Assembly: GCA_016208525.1 (NCBI GenBank)
Contig: JACQYJ010000104.1
Location: forward strand, 1 to 10,402
Direction of reading: 5' to 3'
Source: Deltaproteobacteria bacterium
GTDB taxonomy: Bacteria > Desulfobacterota > JAENJC01
Length of the DNA stretch: 10,402 nucleotides
Shown: piece by piece, positions 5,763-10,402 of the stretch
How positions within the stretch are numbered: position 1 is the first letter of the stretch
Layout of the letters: every line of letters starts with the position of its first letter
Translations under genes and position numbers: made by a program
Notes under the pieces: model-generated
What the model saw: the letters and a program-made list of their open reading frames with translations, nothing else
The model's database searches: none
Told to the model about the DNA's origin: nothing

Positions 5763-6499
5763 AAAGGAGTCATATCAGGTCTTCTGACCTTCCGCTCAGA
5801 GACGGCAGGGTCTATCACCTGGACCTGAGGCCTGAGGAGCTGGCCAAGGACATCATTATTGTCGGGGACCCGGAGAGGGTCCCGTTTATTGCCGATGAAT
5901 TCCTTGAGAATAGAGAGGTTGACAGATTCCACAGGGGACTAAGGACAATAACGGGTTTTGCAAGGGAGACCCGGAAGAGGGTCTCTATTGTCACATCAGG
6001 GATGGGGACACCATCCATGGAGATAGCGCTTAACGAGATAATGGCCTTAAACGAGATAGACTTCAACACCCTTGACAGAAAGGAAGAATACGAGACCATA
6101 AAGATCATCAGGGTAGGGACATCCGGCGGGATTCAGCCTGATACGGAACTGGGAACCTTGATAACAACGGACTACGTGGTAGGGATGGACAACACGGGTC
6201 TTTTCTATGATGCACCATACCAGGATGAGAAATGCCTGCACCTTGAAGAAAGGGTAAGAGATGCCATAGATGCCACAATCCCTGATGACTCACGTTTCAA
6301 GGGGAAGATATCCCCTTATGGAGCAAGGGCCAACAAGGATGTTGTTGAGGCGCTGGAAAGGGAGGCGAAGGGCGCACTTGGTCACAGGGCAGGGGTCATC
6401 TGCCCGGTCATAGACAACAGGCGTCAGGGGACTTTCATGACGCAGTATACCCGGCATATAAGGGATGCGGTAAGGGTGGCGCTCATGGCCTTTCTTTGA
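5759..6499 (+). CDS. udp: Uridine phosphorylase-family protein lacking the nucleoside-binding block (probably inactive)
   Basis: A 246-aa protein of the PNP/UDP family, the long type with leader RVYHLDLRPEELAKDIIIVGDPERV. The phosphate-binding parts are present: GDPER (36-40), DRFHRG (55-60) and IRVGTSGGIQP (117-127). The C-terminal HRAGVICPVIDNR also fits. Between EALEREAK (197-204) and ALGHRAG (206-212), however, the family normally has roughly 60 residues. That block contains the APGFYGPQGR loop, whose Gln and Arg bind the base, and the EME motif, which binds ribose. They are absent in frame, with no stop. An active enzyme would convert uridine and phosphate to uracil and ribose-1-phosphate; this version probably cannot bind nucleoside. 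GAGAGG precedes ATG 5759, which overlaps the deoC stop. The symbol names the family; activity is doubted. Confidence 0.8.
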   Translation: MKRSHIRSSDLPLRDGRVYHLDLRPEELAKDIIIVGDPERVPFIADEFLENREVDRFHRGLRTITGFARETRKRVSIVTSGMGTPSMEIALNEIMALNEIDFNTLDRKEEYETIKIIRVGTSGGIQPDTELGTLITTDYVVGMDNTGLFYDAPYQDEKCLHLEERVRDAIDATIPDDSRFKGKISPYGARANKDVVEALEREAKGALGHRAGVICPVIDNRRQGTFMTQYTRHIRDAVRVALMAFL

Positions 6500-6509
6500 G
6501 GCTGAGATG

Positions 6510-6544
6510 CTCTGCGATTTCCTCCGGGGCCTCTGTGGTTAAAT
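6510..6544 (+). repeat. Half copy of the CACAGAG/GCAGAG inverted-repeat family
   Basis: CTCTGCG at 6510-6516 and CTCTGTGGTTAAAT at 6531-6544 match one arm of the elements at 1011 and 2492. The minus-strand reading of element 2's left arm ends CTCTGCGGTTAAAT, one base different. No opposing arm follows, so this looks like a solo or decayed half. Confidence 0.45.
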
Positions 6545-6555
6545 GCTCTTTTTAG

Positions 6556-6624
6556 GATTAAGGTAAGGGTGATTTGCGAAGGGGCGATTGGAGAGGGTAA
6601 GCTGATATTTCGAGACTTGACCCC
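6556..6624 (+). repeat. Dispersed repeat, copy B (downstream of the phosphorylase gene)
   Basis: The direct copy of the repeat at 4978-5047, without its extra segment after ATTGGAGA. It ends in GACTTGACCCC, which runs straight into the terminator hairpin. Together copies A and B bracket the deoC-phosphorylase pair in the same orientation. Confidence 0.7.
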
Positions 6625-6652
6625 AAGGCATTTCACCTTGGGTCTGCTTTTT
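6622..6652 (+). terminator. Intrinsic terminator of the deoC-phosphorylase operon
   Basis: CCCAAGG (6622-6628) and CCTTGGG (6636-6642) form a perfect 7-bp stem with a 7-nt loop. A TTTTT run follows at 6648-6652 and more T at 6656-6659. On the minus strand no T-run follows the hairpin, so it serves the plus strand, about 120 nt after the phosphorylase stop. Confidence 0.7.
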
Positions 6653-6675
6653 GCCTTTTGAATTTATGTTCCAAT

Positions 6676-8868
6676 CTACATCTTAAAGCTGCCAACCTTC
6701 TCGTTTAATGAACCAGCCTGTGAAGTAAGATTATCCACGGTCTTGTCAAGCCTCGCAGTCAGGGAGAGGTTTTCCTCAGTCTTTTTCCTTATAGTCGCAA
6801 TAGCATTGACTATCCTTGCGGATGCTATCTTCTGCTCGCCCATGGCCGTTGCTATTGCCTGCATCTTCTGGGCCACATCGGCTATTACCTGCGCAATGAG
6901 CTTGCTTTCCTTTACCTGTTCTGCCGTGGACTGCTTGACCTTTCGTGTGATATCCCTCATATCCTCGGTTGCGTGCGATATTTCTTCCGATGCCCTGCTC
7001 TGTTCGTCTGTCGCCTTTTTTATCTCTTCCACCATTACATTGATTTTGTTTATAACCTCTGCCGCAAGGCCGACGCCTTTGGTCTGCGCCTCTGTGGCCC
7101 TTTCTATCTTTCTGGCCATGTCAAGAGACGCCTTTGAGCTGTCCGTAATGCTGGTCAATGCCGCCTTTTCGCCCTTTGAAAATGCCACAGTCTCCTCTAT
7201 CAGTCTGGAGCTGCTTTGTTCCGCAGAGTTTACAGCGGATGCCACATCTTCCTGCACATGTAGAATGAGTTCCGTAATCTCCTGTGTTGAAGACGCAGTC
7301 CTTCTGGCAAGGTCCTTTATCTCTTCAGCAACTACTGCAAATCCCTTTCCGTGCTCTCCTGCCTGTGCCGCAAGGATGGCTGCGTTGAACGCGAGCAGGT
7401 TTGTGGTATCCGCAATCTCATTGATAACGCCGACAATGCTGCTTATCTCTTTTGACCTTTCACCAAGATTATACATAACAGAGGAGGTTTTGACAACATC
7501 CTGAATTATTTTTTCTATGGCTGCGCCGGATTTGTTTGCGGCATCCAGACGGCTAATAACTATCTCCACAACCCTTTCTGCAAGATTTGCCTCTTCTTTT
7601 GAAAGAGCTCCAATTTCTTTGATTGCAGAATTTACCTGAGTCGTTGCCGAAACCACCTGTTCGGTTTCCGCAAGCAGGGTATTGACATGCGAGGCAACCT
7701 GCTTAAGCGATGCTGCTATCTCACTGATGGCAGATGCGGTTACATCAACAGAAGTAGCCAGCTTGTCGGCGCTCTCTGCGACTTCATCAACAGAGGCGGA
7801 CATCTCCAGGGATGACGCTGATGCCCCGTCGGTGGCTTTAAGCAATTCCTCTGCATCAGTGGCAATACTCTTTATAGACGCGTCTATTTCTTCTATTGAG
7901 GAAGATGTTTCATCTACTGCCTTAAGTTGTGTTTCTGCTGAGTTGTGAATACTCTCGGATGAATGTTTTATGGCCTGAGATGCGGAAGATACCTGACTGG
8001 ATGCCGCAAAGATGCCTTTTACGATGCTCTGCATCCCTTCTACAAACTTATTGAACCACATGCCAAGCATGCCAACCTCATCATTAGAGGCTACTGCCAG
8101 CCTTTGGGTAAGGTCTCCGCTCCCTTCTGCAATACCCTTAAGCATATTGACGGTTGCTTCTATAGGTCGTGTTATAACGCTTTTTACAAGGACAGTAAGT
8201 AAGATGGCAACGCCAAGGATGGTAAAGAGGCCATACATAATCCATCGCGTCCTGCTGGACGCCAGCACAATGTACATATCCTCAAGAGATGTGGATATCA
8301 TCAAAATGCCCCTCGCCTCCTCCTCTGACGAATGGCAGGCATTGCACTTAGGTCTGAACTCTATGGGTGCAAGATATGTAAAAATGGGCTTGCCGTCAGT
8401 TTCTTCAATATAGTAAACCTCTTCCTTTCTGCCCTTCTTCAAAAGCTCCAGCGCCTCCTTGAATCTGGGGTCATCTACACCCTGGGCAACATTATTCTCC
8501 TTGTTGGGATGGTCTGCTGTCCATCCAGGTTTCAGGTCGCCGTATTCCTTTTCAACAGCCTTAAGCGTCTTGAAATCCTGAAATGCCTCCTCTATGCCGT
8601 TGCTTCTTATAATCTGCACCCTTTCCGTGTTTTTCATATTCTTCATGCCTTCCATAAGATAGCGGGGCATCTCTACCCTCTCCTTGAGCATATCCTGATA
8701 AAAGCTATGGAGTATAGGCTGCGCCATAAATTTGCTTGCATTTTTCCTTTCGTCCAGGATCCCCTTTTTCTCCTGAGAGATTACTTTATATATAAGCAAA
8801 CTGAAACCAACAATTGTTATGCTTATAACTATAACCAGTATTTTTATTAAAAGACTCCGACTAAACAT
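6676..8868 (-). CDS. Methyl-accepting chemotaxis protein with a c-type heme periplasmic sensor domain
   Basis: A 730-aa inner-membrane chemoreceptor. TM1 is at about 7-28. A periplasmic Tll0287/DUF3365-like domain follows (about 33-205) and contains C175-N-A-C-H179, a CxxCH heme-c attachment motif. TM2 is at about 208-230 and HAMP (VITRPIEATV to about 284) follows. A long coiled-coil signalling domain has its tip at 483-512 (INEIADTTNLLAFNAAILAAQAGEHGKGF). The tip departs from the usual NAAIEAARAGE by E to L and R to Q. The C-terminus (VGSFKM) has no CheR/CheB-tethering pentapeptide. Geobacter GSU0935 and GSU0582 are the known precedents for heme-c chemoreceptors; they sense redox state or small ligands. 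The gene is last in an operon with a PstS-like protein and a porin, 35 nt downstream of the former. Confidence 0.92.
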   Translation of the reverse strand: MFSRSLLIKILVIVISITIVGFSLLIYKVISQEKKGILDERKNASKFMAQPILHSFYQDMLKERVEMPRYLMEGMKNMKNTERVQIIRSNGIEEAFQDFKTLKAVEKEYGDLKPGWTADHPNKENNVAQGVDDPRFKEALELLKKGRKEEVYYIEETDGKPIFTYLAPIEFRPKCNACHSSEEEARGILMISTSLEDMYIVLASSRTRWIMYGLFTILGVAILLTVLVKSVITRPIEATVNMLKGIAEGSGDLTQRLAVASNDEVGMLGMWFNKFVEGMQSIVKGIFAASSQVSSASQAIKHSSESIHNSAETQLKAVDETSSSIEEIDASIKSIATDAEELLKATDGASASSLEMSASVDEVAESADKLATSVDVTASAISEIAASLKQVASHVNTLLAETEQVVSATTQVNSAIKEIGALSKEEANLAERVVEIVISRLDAANKSGAAIEKIIQDVVKTSSVMYNLGERSKEISSIVGVINEIADTTNLLAFNAAILAAQAGEHGKGFAVVAEEIKDLARRTASSTQEITELILHVQEDVASAVNSAEQSSSRLIEETVAFSKGEKAALTSITDSSKASLDMARKIERATEAQTKGVGLAAEVINKINVMVEEIKKATDEQSRASEEISHATEDMRDITRKVKQSTAEQVKESKLIAQVIADVAQKMQAIATAMGEQKIASARIVNAIATIRKKTEENLSLTARLDKTVDNLTSQAGSLNEKVGSFKM

Positions 8869-8882
8869 AGCTATGGTATTTA

Positions 8883-8887
8883 CCTCT
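8883..8887 (-). promoter_or_regulatory. Oddly placed Shine-Dalgarno site of the chemoreceptor gene
   Basis: On the minus strand AGAGG is the only clear ribosome-binding site before the chemoreceptor. It is 14 nt from ATG 8868, wider than normal. An in-frame ATA two codons earlier (8874-8872) would sit at the ideal 8 nt. No ATG, GTG or TTG lies between. The ATG remains the default start. Confidence 0.35.
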
Positions 8888-8903
8888 TTAAAATACGACG
8901 CTG

Positions 8904-9347
8904 CTACTCCAGGGTCAATATTATACGTATCTCCTTTTCATCCTTGAGCATGGAAATGGGGAGATAACCTATGGCATCAGGGTCATTGCTTACCTTTATA
9001 ATAACAAGCATATCGTTCTTTAGGACTACCGTAGGGTTTTTTGCCGTATTGGTTATCCTTTTGTTGGCCCAGTCCTCTTCTACCTTTTCTGCAGGTTTAT
9101 GGATTACCTTTTCTGAAAATATGGCGCGAAACCGGCTCTTTAGAGGAAGGTCATATGCTGTGACCCTATTTCCATCAGGCCATCTGGTCATCTCATCCTG
9201 ATAAATCTTTCTTACAGCATCTACGGTCAACTTTTCAACTGGGTTATGAACATTTACAAAGATGGCCAGCGGTTCGGAAAAGGCCGGCGATGAGCATAAA
9301 AAGAGGCAGCCCACAAAACAAAGCGCCATGAATAATCTCTTTCTCAT
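8904..9347 (-). CDS. Short PstS-like periplasmic substrate-binding protein
   Basis: A 147-aa exported protein. Signal peptide MRKRLFMALCFVGCLFLCSSPAFS is followed by EPL, cleavage near residue 24. The mature 120-odd residues match the short PBP-like (PstS-related) fold: LTVDAVRKIYQDEMTRWPDGNRV, then LPLKSRFRAIF, EEDWANKR, and the closing DAIGYLPISML. Such proteins are much shorter than true PstS (about 320-350 aa), so they hold essentially one lobe; the ligand is unknown and need not be phosphate. It lies 9 nt after the porin stop and 35 nt before the chemoreceptor start, which suggests it delivers or presents a ligand in the periplasm. No canonical lipobox is seen. Confidence 0.82.
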   Translation of the reverse strand: MRKRLFMALCFVGCLFLCSSPAFSEPLAIFVNVHNPVEKLTVDAVRKIYQDEMTRWPDGNRVTAYDLPLKSRFRAIFSEKVIHKPAEKVEEDWANKRITNTAKNPTVVLKNDMLVIIKVSNDPDAIGYLPISMLKDEKEIRIILTLE

Positions 9348-9352
9348 AACTT

Positions 9353-9358
9353 CCTCCT
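9353..9358 (-). promoter_or_regulatory. Shine-Dalgarno site overlapping the porin stop codon
   Basis: On the minus strand AGGAGG starts at the A of the porin's TAG stop (9359-9357) and lies 5 nt before the ATG of the PstS-like gene. This indicates translational coupling of porin and binding protein. Confidence 0.75.
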
Positions 9359-10402
9359 AATTACCAAAATATATTGCAATAGAACCTATGGCCTTGTAAT
9401 AGTCCTCTGCAGGCTCATCGAACAGATGGTATTCCAGCTTGCCGACAATCTCTGGTGTAAAGTGGTAGTTATAGGCAAATACATTCACAGTAGTCTCCGA
9501 CTTCCTGCTGTCTTCCTCATACCAATCGTATCGGTAAATAAAAGATGAGCTGCCAATATCATATATGAACTGGGTATACCATCCTGTGCGATAGTACTTG
9601 GCGCTGCCCTTTTTAAGTCCGGCAGCGGCATATTCGCCCTGAATCTTCAGTGAGTTTATGCTGAACTTTAAATCACCTCCGTATGCTTCCCTTTCTGTAT
9701 CGTCCTTATCCTTATCCTTTCCTGTATAGCCTGATACGCCTGCTTCAAGGTCTGTGAGGTAGGGGAGTTTAAAGACAATCCTTGCGCCCACGTCCTTGGA
9801 TTCGTTACTGTCTCCAGAGCCTGCCTCACTAAACCCGTTTCCAGTATAAAGGCTATAGTTATAAGACAGGGCGCCTGAATTCATTCCTCCAAAAAACTGA
9901 ACGCCGTCTACATACTGAGGAAATATCTTGCGGATATGCTGGGGCCTTTCCTGTGTGGGGACAAAGGGTGGGTAGTGGTCTATATTCCATATCCCTGCCG
10001 GCGCGAGGTATCTCCCAAAACGGAAGGTTAGATAATCTGTTATCTCTGCATCTCCATACATGTTCTCAACAAATATCTTGCCTTCTTTTTTGACGTCCTC
10101 GAAGTAGGGGGCGTCCTCGAACTCCAATTCTGAAAAGATACTCCACCCCTCTGCAACCTGTTTCTTAATGAGCAGACTGAAATGGTGAACCCTGAACCCG
10201 TCTTTGAAATTAGACTTATCAGAGGCAATGTACTCCATATCCATATACCCGCCTATGTCAATAAAGTTATCTATCTTTTGTTCCAGCTCATCAATAAGAG
10301 CGCGCCCCTTTGTGTCTGTCCTTTTTCCACTGGATTCTATGGCATTGAGTCTTTCTTTTAAGCCTTCAACCTCTCTCATGAGTTCATCTGCCTCTTCAGC
10401 CC
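9357..10402 (-). CDS. Porin with N-terminal coiled coil (OprO/OprP-like), 5' end outside the window
   Basis: The frame is open to the window edge; upstream of the internal ATG at 10379 it continues as AEEADEL, so the true start and signal peptide lie outside. At least 348 residues are visible. A heptad-like leader (ADELMREVEGLKERLNAIES, then ALIDELEQKIDNF) probably forms a periplasmic coiled coil. A beta-barrel follows, beginning IDIGGYMDMEY. The segment FRFGRYLAPAGIWNIDHYPP with RPQHIRKIFPQYVDGVQFFG is typical of phosphate-selective-porin-like proteins in respiring anaerobes. The C-terminus is SIAIYFGN, with F third from the end rather than last. It is the first visible gene of the operon with the PstS-like protein and heme chemoreceptor. 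Selectivity is unknown. Confidence 0.8.
   Translation of the reverse strand, partial: AEEADELMREVEGLKERLNAIESSGKRTDTKGRALIDELEQKIDNFIDIGGYMDMEYIASDKSNFKDGFRVHHFSLLIKKQVAEGWSIFSELEFEDAPYFEDVKKEGKIFVENMYGDAEITDYLTFRFGRYLAPAGIWNIDHYPPFVPTQERPQHIRKIFPQYVDGVQFFGGMNSGALSYNYSLYTGNGFSEAGSGDSNESKDVGARIVFKLPYLTDLEAGVSGYTGKDKDKDDTEREAYGGDLKFSINSLKIQGEYAAAGLKKGSAKYYRTGWYTQFIYDIGSSSFIYRYDWYEEDSRKSETTVNVFAYNYHFTPEIVGKLEYHLFDEPAEDYYKAIGSIAIYFGN

Noticed and set aside
6569..6660. Small plus-strand frame reading through repeat copy B (ICEGAIGEGKLIF...)
   Set aside because: It resembles the frame through copy A only because the DNA repeat is shared; it lacks a start with a ribosome-binding site and runs through the terminator.
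6743..7948. Long plus-strand open frames opposite the chemoreceptor
   Set aside because: They are antisense shadows of the coiled-coil coding sequence with low-complexity Ser/Ala/Val composition and no ribosome-binding sites.

Overview
This window looks like a Gram-negative, probably anaerobic or respiring environmental bacterium of the Nitrospirota / Desulfobacterota type. The grounds are several outer-membrane beta-barrels with signal peptides, a c-type-heme chemoreceptor of the kind known from Geobacter, an alginate-export-type porin of a flavour common in Nitrospirota, GTG/TTG starts with good Shine-Dalgarno sites, and dispersed CACAGAG/GCAGAGACG inverted repeats. The lineage is inferred from family memory and is not proven by the window.

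Layout: (1) 1-918, plus strand: a chain of four overlapping small genes, namely the C-terminus of a RelE/ParE-like toxin, an unrecognised 55-aa ORF, a HEPN protein and a minimal nucleotidyltransferase (MNT). Each start overlaps the previous stop, so they are probably translationally coupled. (2) 919-1256: no gene; an inverted-repeat element and a strong minus-strand terminator. (3) 1257-4821, minus strand: in transcription order, a polar-amino-acid-type ABC ATPase broken by an internal deletion, a ModB-like permease, a small outer-membrane beta-barrel, a second inverted-repeat element, and an alginate-export-family porin that appears to lack a short segment. (4) 4822-5093: intergenic, with a candidate minus promoter and copy A of a dispersed repeat. 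(5) 5094-6499, plus strand: deoC and a uridine-phosphorylase-family gene, overlapping ATGA. The phosphorylase lacks the block that normally binds base and ribose. (6) 6500-6675: a half inverted-repeat element, copy B of the dispersed repeat, and a plus-strand terminator. (7) 6676-10402, minus strand: in transcription order, a porin with a coiled-coil leader (5' end cut by the window), a short PstS-like periplasmic protein, and a heme-c methyl-accepting chemotaxis protein.

How the genes may work together: the porin / binding protein / chemoreceptor operon looks like a complete envelope sensing path (outer-membrane entry, periplasmic capture, transmembrane signalling) with a redox or small-ligand heme input. 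DeoC and the phosphorylase would form a nucleoside-salvage pair if the phosphorylase were intact. ModB and its neighbouring ATPase would form an oxyanion (molybdate/tungstate) importer if the ATPase were intact. A recurring theme is loss of internal segments: three genes (porin 1257-2429, ABC ATPase, phosphorylase) each seem to lack a conserved internal block. This is either real gene erosion or an assembly artefact, and read mapping would tell which. The most striking non-coding signal is that both inverted-repeat elements differ between their arms almost only at positions that become G-U pairs in minus-strand RNA.
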